This document shows positions 26,191-35,238 of a DNA stretch of 64,000 bases, one piece after another; within the stretch, counting starts at the first letter, position 1, and every line of letters starts with the position of its first letter. The stretch covers positions 124,001 to 188,000 of the forward strand of contig CALOBC010000006.1 in assembly GCA_942491145.1 (NCBI GenBank). Direction: 5' to 3'. The translations under genes were made by a program, and so were the position numbers. The notes under the pieces were generated by a model. It was given only the letters and a program-made list of their open reading frames with translations. It made no database searches and was not told the origin of the DNA. This DNA is from CAXQUZ01 sp942491145 (GTDB taxonomy: Bacteria; Myxococcota_A; UBA796; UBA2385).

Positions 26191-28695
26191 CTACTCCAGG
26201 ATCTCGTCGGGGTCAGCTTCGGCCGAGCCCTGGCCGACGGGATCCAGCACAAGGGGCAGGGCCTCGACACCCGCAACACCACTGGCACGCAGGGCCTCGG
26301 CGAGCGGATGCCCGGTGCCGGTGATGGCGCCACCGCCAGCGAGGTAGTTCCCAATGTGGGTGCCGGCGAGGTCCTGCAGACCGAGGGGGCTGGACGCGAG
26401 GCCCGTACCGTCCAGGTCGACCATCACAGGTCGACGGGGCATCTCGAAGCCGAGGGGGCTCGAGGCAAGGCCGGAGCCGTCGAGCGCGTCGATGGTCATC
26501 ACCATGTGCCAAGCCGTCAGGCCGAGGGGGCTTGACGCCAGACCCGTGCCGTCGAATGCAGCGAGGCGCATGCCGATCAAGCCGAGGGGGCTACTGGCGA
26601 GGCCCGTGCCGTCGAAGGTGAGCCGGTCAATCGTCAGGAAGCCCAGCGGGCTGCTGGCCAGACCCGTGCCGTCGAGATCGACGTCGACCGTGTCAACCGA
26701 GGCAAAGGACCCGATGGCCGCTTCGTTGAAGACCATGCCCAGCGGGCTGCTGGCCAGGCCCGTGCCCGTGCTCATGACGGTGTAGGCGCCGGCAATTTTC
26801 TGGAGGATCCTGTCGGACTCGGTGGGCGTCCAGTGGATCGTCAGCGCAGCACCATCCAGCGAGGGCTCGGCCGCCATGCCCGCGAGGACCACCTCCATCT
26901 CGCCCTGCACATACGTCAGAGGCGTGGGGTGGACGGGGATTCCGGCCCTCGTGGTCACGGTGCTCACCTCGACGGCGACGCCCACGGGGGTCGCTTCCAT
27001 CGTGTCGGTGTTGAGCCACTCGATCTCACTCGCGGTGGCGTAGCACCAGCCGACCTCGTTTGTTTTGCAGGACGCCATCTGATCCACTGACCCGGTGAAC
27101 GCGACCCAGGCAGTGATGTCCTTCACGGGCAAGCCATCGTCGTCCAGCACGGTCACCGAAGCGACCGGCATCACCTCGGACTCGCTCTTGGCATAGAGGA
27201 CCGGTAGCACTGCGACGTGCAGCCGCCCTTCGTAGAGGAGGGCCTCGTCCCCGTCCTCGATCAGCTTCAGCGACTCGTCCAGGTCGAGGGAGCCGGCGCC
27301 CGTCCCGCTGGACCAGCGCGGGCCGCAATCGTCAACGGCGCCGAGCAGCAAGGCGTTGCGAGCCATCTTCGGCGTCGCCCCAGCCTCGAGAAGCTGCACG
27401 AGCGCGCCGGAGACCACCGCGGCGGCTTGGCTGGTGCCCGCGTAGAACCAGTACCCCATCTCTTCGGGGTGGTTCAGTCGGATGGTCTGGCCCAGAATAC
27501 CGTCGATCTGGCCATCCTCGTTGAGGTCGGCATCCAGACTACCGCCGGGCGCGACGATGTCGATGCTGGGCGCGAGGTTGGAGTAGTGCGCAGCCACCAG
27601 CTCGTTCTTGTCGTTCGTCGGCGCAGCAGAGCCCACACCAACGACCAACGGACTGGCCGCCGGCCAGGTCGCGGCGCCCAGGCCATCATTGCCGGAGGCT
27701 GCCACCATCAGGATGCCTGCCCGACTGGCGGCCTCCAGAGCCTCGTTCAGGGCGACTGAGGGGACATAGTCCGGGTGGAAGGATAGGCTCATGTTGATGA
27801 CATCGGCCTCATTGTCGACGGCATGGTAGATGGCCTCCATCAACGCGAACTCACTGCCCACGTTGTTGTCGTCCAGCACCTTGATCGGCATGAGCGAGGC
27901 GCCCGGCGCCATGCCCTCGACTTGGCCGAGCACCGCGCCGTCATCGGAAGAGGCGATGACGCTGGCGATGTGGGTGCCGTGCTGGTGGTCATCGTTGGCG
28001 TGGGCGTCGTCGTTCACGAAGTCGTAGGGGGCGACGATGGGGCTGCCGCTGAGGGAGCCCGCCGGGACGTAGGTGTGGTCGTCGTCGGCGTACTGCTCGT
28101 AGGCAACACCCGTGTCGAGCACGGCCACGACCCACTCCGACAGATCTGCCACCGGCGCGTCTTGCTGCCTTGCCCGCATGCGGGCGGCCTTTCGGTGCCA
28201 CTGGAAGCGCTGGGGGCCCCTCAAGGGCGGCGTCTTGGGCTTGCCCGCGCCGACCATGCGACCGTTGGGGGCAGCGCCGTCGATGAGTCCAGCGGCCTGG
28301 ACCTGCCCGATGGCGTCGGCCACGCTCGTGCCTTCGGGGAGGCGGATCACGCCGTACCCACTTCGGCCCGGCGTGCGCTCGATGGTGCCGCCGAGGTGGC
28401 GGGCGACGCCGGCCAGTGACTGTCCCCTTGCCGGGGCCACGATGATCTGGTTGGTGTAGTAGGGACTTGCGAGGTGAGGGCTGCCTTGGCGGTGTGCGGC
28501 GGGCGGCTCCCGAAGCGTGTCGGCCTCTTGGCCCGTGCGGGCAGCGAGGTGGCGCTGGGTTCCCTGGGACGCGGCCGCAACGGAGCGGTCGGAGCGCTTT
28601 GTCAGGTCGGTTCCGGATTGCCGGGCATCACGAACACTCATGGCCGCGAGAATCACGGCGGAGGCCGCCAGACCAAAGAAGACTGCGGAGCGCAT
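26191..28695 (-). CDS. S8 family subtilisin-like peptidase with C-terminal GTGLASSPLG repeats
   Basis: 834 residues from ATG 28695; upstream in-frame codons are Arg-rich and not protein-like. Residues 3-20 are a signal or anchor helix. Residues 75-145 look like an I9-type propeptide (NQIIVAPARGQSL...GYGVIRLPEGTSV). The catalytic triad is visible: D194 (AVLDTG), H239 (HGTH) and S422 (GTSQAAAV), with the oxyanion Asn in ASGNDG near 336. After a beta-rich region (490-630), six copies of G[TS]GLASSPLG occur at 644, 676, 696, 716, 740 and 763. The protein is predicted to be secreted or surface-held. The repeat function is unknown; it could be a structural stalk, a self-processing substrate or a source of short peptides. 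Confidence 0.88.
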   Translation of the reverse strand: MRSAVFFGLAASAVILAAMSVRDARQSGTDLTKRSDRSVAAASQGTQRHLAARTGQEADTLREPPAAHRQGSPHLASPYYTNQIIVAPARGQSLAGVARHLGGTIERTPGRSGYGVIRLPEGTSVADAIGQVQAAGLIDGAAPNGRMVGAGKPKTPPLRGPQRFQWHRKAARMRARQQDAPVADLSEWVVAVLDTGVAYEQYADDDHTYVPAGSLSGSPIVAPYDFVNDDAHANDDHQHGTHIASVIASSDDGAVLGQVEGMAPGASLMPIKVLDDNNVGSEFALMEAIYHAVDNEADVINMSLSFHPDYVPSVALNEALEAASRAGILMVAASGNDGLGAATWPAASPLVVGVGSAAPTNDKNELVAAHYSNLAPSIDIVAPGGSLDADLNEDGQIDGILGQTIRLNHPEEMGYWFYAGTSQAAAVVSGALVQLLEAGATPKMARNALLLGAVDDCGPRWSSGTGAGSLDLDESLKLIEDGDEALLYEGRLHVAVLPVLYAKSESEVMPVASVTVLDDDGLPVKDITAWVAFTGSVDQMASCKTNEVGWCYATASEIEWLNTDTMEATPVGVAVEVSTVTTRAGIPVHPTPLTYVQGEMEVVLAGMAAEPSLDGAALTIHWTPTESDRILQKIAGAYTVMSTGTGLASSPLGMVFNEAAIGSFASVDTVDVDLDGTGLASSPLGFLTIDRLTFDGTGLASSPLGLIGMRLAAFDGTGLASSPLGLTAWHMVMTIDALDGSGLASSPLGFEMPRRPVMVDLDGTGLASSPLGLQDLAGTHIGNYLAGGGAITGTGHPLAEALRASGVAGVEALPLVLDPVGQGSAEADPDEILE
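26378..26762 (-). repeat. Six degenerate in-frame repeats encoding G[TS]GLASSPLG
   Basis: Six copies at protein spacings of 32, 20, 20, 24 and 23 residues. The decapeptide is nearly invariant (one Thr to Ser) while codons differ between copies and the spacers differ completely in sequence. This suggests selection on the peptide and not a recent tandem duplication. Confidence 0.85.
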
Positions 28696-29195
28696 GGGGC
28701 GAGACTGCGGGGATATTTTGGTTCCTTGGGACGCGGATCCGGCGGTGGGACCCCGGTGAGCACCTTCGCCCCCGGAAGCGGATCTCATCGCCGCACCCGT
28801 AGGGGGGAAAGCAAAACCGTGGTCCCTGCACTCGCAGCGGCTCGACCGAGAGCGCAGCCTCTTCGTGCAGAATCGCGAGCCCAACTCGGGCGAAGAAACG
28901 CCGGATGCTCGACGGCGCCGAGTTGATCGGCACGTTTGCACGGTGTCCACCACCCGATGATGCGAGATGAAGCTGACTCAGCTCGTGTGCAGGGCTGGAC
29001 TTGCCCCAGCCCGTCAGCCAGTGCATGGAAGGGACTGAAGAGCACTTCCCGAAGATCCCGTGTGGCTGAGCGCTCTGGTTCCCGATTGCAACGAGCGCTC
29101 GGTGTGGCTCAAGCGGTTGGGTTGGTGCAGAGGCCCCGGCTTGTCTCAGCTCGCGGGTGAACCGAACCCAACCCGGTCCCGAGCGGGTCCGTCCT
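28696..29195. other. 500-base intergenic region upstream of the subtilase
   Basis: No gene is supported on either strand; the open frames here are short and Arg-rich. A small inverted repeat ACCCG/CGGGT (29171-29188) sits 8-25 bases after the DUF4261 stop on the minus strand and could be part of a terminator, but no T-run follows. The subtilase promoter should lie in this region. Confidence 0.4.
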
Positions 29196-30110
29196 TCACG
29201 TGTCCCGCATCAGCAGCGTGGGCACGGGGCGGCCACCTACGGGGAATAAACGCCACACTGACCTTCGGGGGGGCACGAGAGAGCTGTCGGGCACCCGCAC
29301 TTGAAGGCGCACGCCGGGCCCCTCCAGGGTGTGACCGTCCTCCACGGGCTTCTTGTTCTCGATCAGGTAGAGCGAGAAGTTGCGCAGGAAGGCGCCGGCT
29401 TGTTGGGGGGACAGCACGTCGGGACGGAAGCACAGCTCGGCGTCTTGGCCGCCGAGTCCGGCCATGCCGACGGTGTCCATGACCGCCCAGCCGTCGGGGT
29501 CACCCAAGCGGAACATGCGCAGCCCGGACCACAGGTCGATGGGCAGGTGGTCGCCCTGGGCGGCACTCTGGAGCGAGGCCATCAGGGTGGTGCGGCTGTG
29601 GAGCACCTCGCCGCAGGGGGCGAACCACGCTGTCGAGCTGGGCATCGCGAGCAGCAGCGCGGCGATGCCGGTGAGGTGGCGCCAAGTGATGAGCGGTCCG
29701 GGGTCGGTGCCCGGGAATGCTGGAGAGGTGCGGATTCTCAGGAATGCTTGGTGGGTCGCGGTGGAGACGGCGGCCTCGGGCCAGTGCACGGCTTGGCTGA
29801 TGGCCCGGGCCAAGGCTCCCGGCGCGGTGGCGGTCCCGAAGGCCCCGGTCTGGACCGCTTCCAGCAGGGCCGGATCTCGCCCATCGGTGCCCAAGCCATC
29901 GGGCCAAGGGCAGGGCAGGATGTCGACGAAGACACCCGGGCGCTCGTCGTTCCCAGGAATCAGCACGCCGGGGTGGCCGATGGTCCAGCCGGTGCCCCGG
30001 GGCTCGGGACGGGGCTGTCCGCCGACCTTGGCCAGCGCTTGGGCCAGCGCGTCGAGCGTCGGTGCGACGTCGAACAGCACGGTGAGGATGTGGGGAAACG
30101 GGGTCTGCAT
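29196..30110 (-). CDS. DUF4261 domain-containing protein
   Basis: 304 residues from ATG 30110; a longer frame to 30245 overlaps the reductase gene. The C-terminal half carries the DUF4261 pattern: WAVMDTVGMAGLGGQDAELCFRPDVLSPQQAGAFLRNFSLYLIENKKPVEDGHTLEGP. The N-terminal half (TVLFDVAPTLDALAQALAK) is the usual partner segment. No signal peptide or membrane segment, so it is probably cytosolic. The family has no known function; in other bacteria its members occur near toxin-immunity and secretion genes, which I cannot confirm here. It stands alone between the subtilase and the OhrR operon. Confidence 0.7.
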   Translation of the reverse strand: MQTPFPHILTVLFDVAPTLDALAQALAKVGGQPRPEPRGTGWTIGHPGVLIPGNDERPGVFVDILPCPWPDGLGTDGRDPALLEAVQTGAFGTATAPGALARAISQAVHWPEAAVSTATHQAFLRIRTSPAFPGTDPGPLITWRHLTGIAALLLAMPSSTAWFAPCGEVLHSRTTLMASLQSAAQGDHLPIDLWSGLRMFRLGDPDGWAVMDTVGMAGLGGQDAELCFRPDVLSPQQAGAFLRNFSLYLIENKKPVEDGHTLEGPGVRLQVRVPDSSLVPPRRSVWRLFPVGGRPVPTLLMRDT

Positions 30111-30175
30111 GGCACGGTCCGGGGCTGGCAGCGTGGCCCCGCCTATCGCAGCCTCGCGCCCCCCGCGCGGTGGCC

Positions 30176-31669
30176 TCAGCGAAGGGCACCCATCACCCAT
30201 CCGGACACCTTCTGCAGGGTGGGCGTGAAGCGCTCCCGGTTCCATGCCGAAGCCACCTTAAACACCACCTCGGAGCGGGTGGGGTAGGGGTGGATGGTCG
30301 TGGCGAGCTGGCCCAGGCCGAGCCCGTTGGTCATCGCCAGGGTCAGCGGCGCGAGCACCTCACCGGCGTGCTCGCCCACGATGGTGGCCCCGAGGATGCG
30401 CCCGTGACCGTCGGCCCAGACACGACAGAAGCCTTCGGACTCGCCGTCGGTGCGGCCCCGGTCCGTCTCGCCCATGCTGACCGTGAATGACTTGATGGTG
30501 GGATCTTTCGCGGCATCCTCGGGCCCGATGCCGACGGCAGCGAGCTCGGGGTGGGTGTAGGTCACGCGGGGAATGATGAGGTCGGAGACCTTGGCCCGGC
30601 CGAACACCAGGGCATTGCGCACGACGATGCGGGCTTGGTGGTCAGCGGCGTGGGTGAACTGGGCTTGGCCGATGACGTCGCCGCACGCGTAGATCTGGGG
30701 GTTGGTGGTGCGCAGGTGGTCGTCCACTTCGATGCCTTGGCGGCCTTGGTCCACTCCGGCGGCGTCCAGCCCCAGCTCGGTGTTGGGTCGCCGGCCCACC
30801 GCCACGAGGATGCGGTCGCCCACGATGCGGCGGTCGTCGTCGAGAATGACCGCGTCGCCGTCGTCTCCGCCCTCCATGCGGGCCACCTTGGCGCCGAGGA
30901 TGAGCTGGATGCCGTCGGCCTCGAGCTGGGCTTGCACCACTGCGCTGGCGTCGGGGTCTTCCCGGGGCAGCACCCGCTCGGCGAGGTCGACGACGGTGAC
31001 GGTGCTCCCGAGGCGGGCAAAGGCTTGGGCCAGCTCACACCCGATGACGCCGGCGCCGATGACGGTGAGCCGCGGGGGCAAGGTCGTCAGCGCAAAGATA
31101 CCCTCGTTGGTGAGCGCATCGGTGGTGTCGATGCCGGGGATGGGCGGGAGCACCGGGCGGGCGCCAGTGGCGATGCAGCACCGGGTGAATTCCAGGGGGG
31201 TGCCGTCGACCGTGACGGTGCCGGGACCGGTGAATTTGGCCTCGCCGAGAAAGACGTCGATGCCCTCCTTCTTGAGGCGCTCGGCGCTGTCGTGGGGGGC
31301 GATCTCGGCGCGGATGCGGCGCAGGCGGTCCATGGCGGCCCCGAAGTCGGGGGTGACGTCGCCGACGGCAATGTTGAGCTTGCGGGCGTCCCGGGCGGCT
31401 TGAGCGGCATGAGCGACCCGGAGCAGGGCCTTGCTGGGCACACAGCCGGCGTTGAGGCAGTCCCCGCCCAGCAGCCCCTTCTCGATGATGGCGACCTTGG
31501 CGCCGAGGCCTGCGGCACCCAACGCTGCGACCAGGCCCGCGGGGCCCCCGCCGATGACGACGAGGTTGTAGCGTCCGGCCGGCTTGGGGTTGACCCAGTC
31601 CTCGGGATGGACCGCCTTCTGAAGAGCTTGGTCGTGGACATTGTCGGGCAGGAGGCCGATGTGGCTCAT
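30176..31669 (-). CDS. FAD-dependent pyridine nucleotide-disulfide oxidoreductase (MerA/Lpd-like)
   Basis: 497 residues. After about 30 extra N-terminal residues come FAD motif VVIGGGPAGLVAALGAAGLG, the redox-active GGDCLNAGCVPSK (CX4C) near residue 72, the NAD(P) motif VIGAGVIGCELAQAFA near 215, YACGDVIG near 345 and the C-terminal dimerisation domain with HPYPTRSEV (His-x-Pro) near 465. There are no N-terminal HMA and no C-terminal Cys pair, so it is not a typical mercuric reductase. It probably reduces a dithiol or an electrophile in the cytosol. ATG 31669 overlaps the ohrR stop by four bases, so expression follows OhrR and points to organic peroxide defence. Confidence 0.85.
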   Translation of the reverse strand: MSHIGLLPDNVHDQALQKAVHPEDWVNPKPAGRYNLVVIGGGPAGLVAALGAAGLGAKVAIIEKGLLGGDCLNAGCVPSKALLRVAHAAQAARDARKLNIAVGDVTPDFGAAMDRLRRIRAEIAPHDSAERLKKEGIDVFLGEAKFTGPGTVTVDGTPLEFTRCCIATGARPVLPPIPGIDTTDALTNEGIFALTTLPPRLTVIGAGVIGCELAQAFARLGSTVTVVDLAERVLPREDPDASAVVQAQLEADGIQLILGAKVARMEGGDDGDAVILDDDRRIVGDRILVAVGRRPNTELGLDAAGVDQGRQGIEVDDHLRTTNPQIYACGDVIGQAQFTHAADHQARIVVRNALVFGRAKVSDLIIPRVTYTHPELAAVGIGPEDAAKDPTIKSFTVSMGETDRGRTDGESEGFCRVWADGHGRILGATIVGEHAGEVLAPLTLAMTNGLGLGQLATTIHPYPTRSEVVFKVASAWNRERFTPTLQKVSGWVMGALR

Positions 31670-32115
31670 GGGTCTTCCGTCAGCATCTGGAGCAGCCCGT
31701 CGAGCTGCGCCTTGAGTGCGGTGATGTGGTGTTGCTCGGCTTGGGGGGCCACACAGGCCAGCAGGGCCCCGGGCACGGATGCTGCGCGGGCCTGGAGGTC
31801 GCGGCCGGCGTCCGTCAGGTGGATGAGGACCACCCGGTTGTCGTCGGCTTGGCGCTCGCGACGGACGATGCCGGCGGACTCGAGCCGCTTGAGCAGGGGG
31901 GTCAAGGTGCCCGAGTCGAGGCGCAGCCGGCCGCCGATGGACTTGACGGGAATGCCCTCCTGTTCCCACAAGACGAGCATCACAAGATACTGGGGATAGG
32001 TCAGGCCCAGGGGCTCCAGCAAGGGGCGGTAGCGTTGCTGGATCGCCCGTGCGGCCGCGTAGAGCGGGAAGCAGAGCTGGTTGTCGAGCAACAGCGAGCC
32101 GGCTGGGGAGCTCAC
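31666..32115 (-). CDS. ohrR: OhrR-type MarR family transcriptional regulator
   Basis: 149 residues. The N-terminus LLLDNQLCFPLYAAARAIQ contains the redox-sensing Cys (about residue 15) in the exact context of OhrR proteins. The winged helix is at residues 55-110 (VKSIGGRLRLDSGTLTPLLKRLESAGIVRRER). OhrR represses its targets until the Cys is oxidised by organic hydroperoxides or hypochlorite. No second Cys is placed as in the two-Cys Xanthomonas type, although one occurs near residue 133 (ACVAP). It is coupled on both sides (ATGA overlaps) to the DUF1499 gene and the flavin reductase gene. Confidence 0.88.
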   Translation of the reverse strand: MSSPAGSLLLDNQLCFPLYAAARAIQQRYRPLLEPLGLTYPQYLVMLVLWEQEGIPVKSIGGRLRLDSGTLTPLLKRLESAGIVRRERQADDNRVVLIHLTDAGRDLQARAASVPGALLACVAPQAEQHHITALKAQLDGLLQMLTEDP

Positions 32116-32444
32116 GCGAGCGCTGCGCGGATGGCCTCGACCCGCTTGCGGTTGGCGCCGAGGTCGGAGTGGCCGACCCGGGACGATGAGCGCACATGGA
32201 CGAAGTCGCCCTCTTGCTCAAACCGCACGTCATCGCGGAAGCGGAAGATGGCGGAGATGACGACGTAGTGGAGGTAGTCGTCGGCCTCTTCTTCGAGCTT
32301 GACCCGGGGCAGCGTGGCCATGTGGGCGCGGACGGCGTCGAGGGTGGTGCCCTGGAGCGGGGCGATGTGGTGCTCTTTGTCGGTGGCGTCGGCGCGGCTG
32401 CTGACGCAGTTGGGGGAGCGGGGGGGCGGTGCAAAGCGGGACAT
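32112..32444 (-). CDS. DUF1499 family protein
   Basis: 110 residues. It carries the family pattern PNCVSSRA near residue 11 followed by HHIAPL and a DDYLHYVVISAIFRFRDDVRF core, ending RVGHSDLGANRKRVEAI. The protein is small and has no signal peptide, so it is probably cytosolic or peripheral. Function unknown. It is the first gene of the OhrR operon, directly behind an operator-like palindrome. Confidence 0.75.
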   Translation of the reverse strand: MSRFAPPPRSPNCVSSRADATDKEHHIAPLQGTTLDAVRAHMATLPRVKLEEEADDYLHYVVISAIFRFRDDVRFEQEGDFVHVRSSSRVGHSDLGANRKRVEAIRAALA

Positions 32445-32479
32445 GGGAACCTCCGGGGATCCGAAGGTAGCGTGTTATT

Positions 32480-32508
32480 GATTGTGTGCAATCAGGTTGT
32501 GCACAATC
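32480..32508 (-). promoter_or_regulatory. Probable OhrR operator
   Basis: An AT-rich inverted repeat, GATTGTGTGCAA (32480-32491) against TTGTGCACAATC (32497-32508), with TTGTGCACAA a perfect palindrome on its own. It lies 36-64 bases upstream of the first gene of the ohrR operon, where a repressor would cover the promoter. MarR/OhrR operators are imperfect palindromes of this size; assignment to OhrR is by position. Confidence 0.6.
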
Positions 32509-32573
32509 GTTATGTGCCGAGGGTGGTCCCGCTCTGCTCACGGCCGTGTCAGGCGGTCAGCGTGGTCGGTTGG

Positions 32574-34319
32574 CTACCGTGCAGCCCGGGCCAGTGTGGA
32601 CGGCTCCGCAATGCGGGTCACGTCGGCCAGCCAGGCGGCGGTGGCCTCCGGCCCTGCGGGGACAAGGCGCAAGCACAGGGCGGTGCGGTCCGGAGGCACC
32701 CGGTGACAGCTCTGCACCCGGACCTTGCGGCGGTGCACTGTGCGTCCGGGAAACAGTTGCACGGCCACTTCGACCTCTCGGCCCCAGCGGCTCAACTCAG
32801 CGAGCGGGAGGGCCACGGTCAGCTGAAGACCGGACGCGCTGATGTTGACCACCTGGGCGGGCACGGAGCGGCTGGTGCGGTCGGGGCGAAGGGTGGCGCG
32901 GTGGGTGGGCGGCAGCAAGCGGGGCTCTTCGCGGCTGTCGACGGCGCGCTGAAGCATCGCGGGCAAGCGGCCCCGGGGAACGGGGGTCGGCACCGTGAAG
33001 GTGAGCAGGTGTTCCCGGAGGCCGGTCTGGGGGTCGCTGGTGATCTGGGTGCGGTGGTGGGTGCCACGGAGCACCACATACGGCGGACCCACGGGCGTGC
33101 CGATGGCCAAGCAGGCGGGCATGCCGGGGGCCAGCGCCGGGTCCAACTCAGGCACGATCGCGAGGATGGCCCGGTCGCCGTGGAGATCGACGAGTCGGGC
33201 CGGTCGGCGCCAGTCACCCAGGCCCAGCCCAATGCGGAGCTGTGGCTCAAGCGCGGCGATGCGGGCCTGCCGGCGCTCCGCGGGTGACGGCGGCGGCGGG
33301 GGCACGGTGAGGCTGGGGGGCTTGACGGGCAGGTCGTTGGCGGGTGGGGCCTCCACGGGCCGGTCCTCGACGGTCAGCGGGGGCTCCACGCGCTCCCCTT
33401 GCGACGTCGTGTCGGTGAATGTTGTGGGGGTGGGGAGCGGGGGGCTCGCTGCCTTGCCACTCTGCGCCGCGTCCACGATGTCCTGGGCAATCTGGTGCAG
33501 CTCAAGCACCGGGGCGATGGGCTCGAGGGGCGGACCGTTCCCGTCGACCAGCCGGGCTGCCGCATCTTCGAGGCGCCGCAGGCCCGGACGGGCCCACAGC
33601 AACGTGACGGCGAGGGCAAACACGACGCCGAGCAGCGCAAGCAGCGGGGAGAGGAGCAGGCCAGGCTGGGCCTGAAGCAAACCCCAGCTGGAGGGCGGCG
33701 CCGGAATAGACACTGCGACAATGCCCACCACGCCGCTATACTCATCGAAGATGGGGGCGTAGCCTTCGATGATGCTCCCGGCGGGTTGGGGCAGTGCGGG
33801 CGACACCCCGGGTCGACCGGTCAGCAGGGCTGCCGCCATGGCGGGGCGGTACGGTTCCGGGTGCCGCCAAGTCGGGGTGCCGGCGCTGGTGAACGTGAGC
33901 TCGACCCCGTCGGGCTGGGACTGGTCGGGCTGGGCCACGACCTCACGGTGGAAGGTGGGCGAGAGGCGGAGCACCCGCACCGGTGCGTCGAGGCCCATGG
34001 TTGCGGCAAAGTCCGCCAAGGCCAAGTGTTCGTCTCGCACGCCCTCGGGCGCGGTGCTCCAGGACAAGAACGCGTCTTTGCCACCAGCGGTCCGCAGCAG
34101 CGCGGCGTGGTGGGGGCCGTCGAGCAGGGTGGACGCGAGGCGAGCCAGATCTTGGGCCCGGTGCTGCTCGGCCCCAAGGGCACCATCCGCGACGGTGTCG
34201 AGGGTGTGGGCGACGGTGAAGCCCAGGGCCACCGCCGTCACGAGGGCAACGGTCCCCAGCTGAAGGCGCACGAGGGAGATGCGGCGGCGGGAAGCAGTGG
34301 GCATGGGGGCCTGGGCCAT
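32574..34319 (-). CDS. Two-transmembrane sensor with periplasmic domain and C-terminal PilZ domain
   Basis: 581 residues from ATG 34319 (34304 also possible). Transmembrane helix 1 is near residues 18-38, the periplasmic domain of about 190 residues carries Cache-like features (IIEGYAPIFDEYSGVVGIVAVSIP) and helix 2 is near 235-258. There follow a Pro-rich linker with TVPPPPPSP and a C-terminal PilZ domain in which RPDRTSR (RXXXR) and NISASGL ([DN]XSXXG) are present near 480-510. PilZ binds cyclic di-GMP, so the protein may join an external cue with c-di-GMP control of motility or envelope behaviour. It has no kinase, HAMP or cyclase domain, so the output is unknown. Confidence 0.75.
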   Translation of the reverse strand: MAQAPMPTASRRRISLVRLQLGTVALVTAVALGFTVAHTLDTVADGALGAEQHRAQDLARLASTLLDGPHHAALLRTAGGKDAFLSWSTAPEGVRDEHLALADFAATMGLDAPVRVLRLSPTFHREVVAQPDQSQPDGVELTFTSAGTPTWRHPEPYRPAMAAALLTGRPGVSPALPQPAGSIIEGYAPIFDEYSGVVGIVAVSIPAPPSSWGLLQAQPGLLLSPLLALLGVVFALAVTLLWARPGLRRLEDAAARLVDGNGPPLEPIAPVLELHQIAQDIVDAAQSGKAASPPLPTPTTFTDTTSQGERVEPPLTVEDRPVEAPPANDLPVKPPSLTVPPPPPSPAERRQARIAALEPQLRIGLGLGDWRRPARLVDLHGDRAILAIVPELDPALAPGMPACLAIGTPVGPPYVVLRGTHHRTQITSDPQTGLREHLLTFTVPTPVPRGRLPAMLQRAVDSREEPRLLPPTHRATLRPDRTSRSVPAQVVNISASGLQLTVALPLAELSRWGREVEVAVQLFPGRTVHRRKVRVQSCHRVPPDRTALCLRLVPAGPEATAAWLADVTRIAEPSTLARAAR

Positions 34320-34401
34320 GGGGGGGCTGCGGCGGGGCAAGGCGGGGGCGTGCCGGGTCACGGGACCCGGGTCGAGGGCCTCCGAGGCGGGGGCGCCAGG
34401 G

Positions 34402-35217
34402 TCAGGGACGGGTGCCGGGGGGCAGCTTCGCCAGCTCGCGGGGATCGGGCTTGGCCTTGGCCACCGCCGGCGCCGGGCGTTCGAAGCGCTGGGGGGCGAC
34501 CTCAACGTTGACTTGGATGGTGTCGACGGTGAGGAAGTGGCTGTCGGGATCGCCGTGTGTGCGCGTGGTCTGGAGGCGCGCCACACGGAGTCCTTCGGTC
34601 TCCTTCCAGTCGCTGTAGTCCGTCTGCACGACGAGCTCCTTGCCCCCCAGCACCCGAGTCGACTCCAGCCGCAGGTCGAGTCCTGTGTCCTGGTCGATGT
34701 GGAGCCAGCGCTTGGCCCCGCCGGGCAGGGTCAGCTCGAGCTTGTGCGTCGGGTGGCCGTTGAGGGTGGAGCTGCCGTCGATGCGAATGCCGATGCCCCG
34801 CGCGCGGTGATCGATGAGGAGGCCCCGGGGGTCGGAGCTGGCGAGGGTGTCCGCGAGCTCGGACTCATCCATCGGCTGGGCATCCAGTCGACCCTTGTAG
34901 GGCTGCAGCTTCCAGCCCTCCCCAGGCCGGGCGGTCTGGACCACCCGATCGCCGCCGAAGCTGTACTCCAGGCGCATCTTGCCCGGCACCTGCTGGGTCA
35001 GCTCATAGGGCACAACCATGCCTTGGCCGAGGTCCATGCGACCCGTCATCTGGAGGGTGTGCACGGCCGCCCAAGCATCGGCGCCACCGCGAGCGTCGAG
35101 GTTCTTCTGGACGATCTTATCGATCTGGTGGGCATTCCAGACCTTCGGGATGAGGGCGCCACCCACGAGGAGGGCGGCGGCACCACCGGCGATGAGCCAA
35201 GTCTTGCGGGAGGTCAT
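34402..35217 (-). CDS. LolA-like/outer-membrane lipoprotein-sorting-type exported protein
   Basis: 271 residues with an N-terminal hydrophobic segment (residues 7-25), probably an anchor. Residues 50-240 show the LolA/LppX-like fold pattern: HTLQMTGRMDLGQGMVVPYELTQQVPGKMRLEYSF, then ...RWLHIDQDTGLDLRLESTRVLGGKELVVQTDYSDWKETEGLRV. The C-terminus is Pro/Ala/Lys-rich. Such proteins carry lipids or lipoprotein acyl chains across the periplasm. It lies between the PilZ protein and the multicopper oxidase locus on the same strand; a link to either is unproven. Confidence 0.65.
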   Translation of the reverse strand: MTSRKTWLIAGGAAALLVGGALIPKVWNAHQIDKIVQKNLDARGGADAWAAVHTLQMTGRMDLGQGMVVPYELTQQVPGKMRLEYSFGGDRVVQTARPGEGWKLQPYKGRLDAQPMDESELADTLASSDPRGLLIDHRARGIGIRIDGSSTLNGHPTHKLELTLPGGAKRWLHIDQDTGLDLRLESTRVLGGKELVVQTDYSDWKETEGLRVARLQTTRTHGDPDSHFLTVDTIQVNVEVAPQRFERPAPAVAKAKPDPRELAKLPPGTRP

Positions 35218-35238
35218 GGGAGCGCTCGGGGTCGAGGT

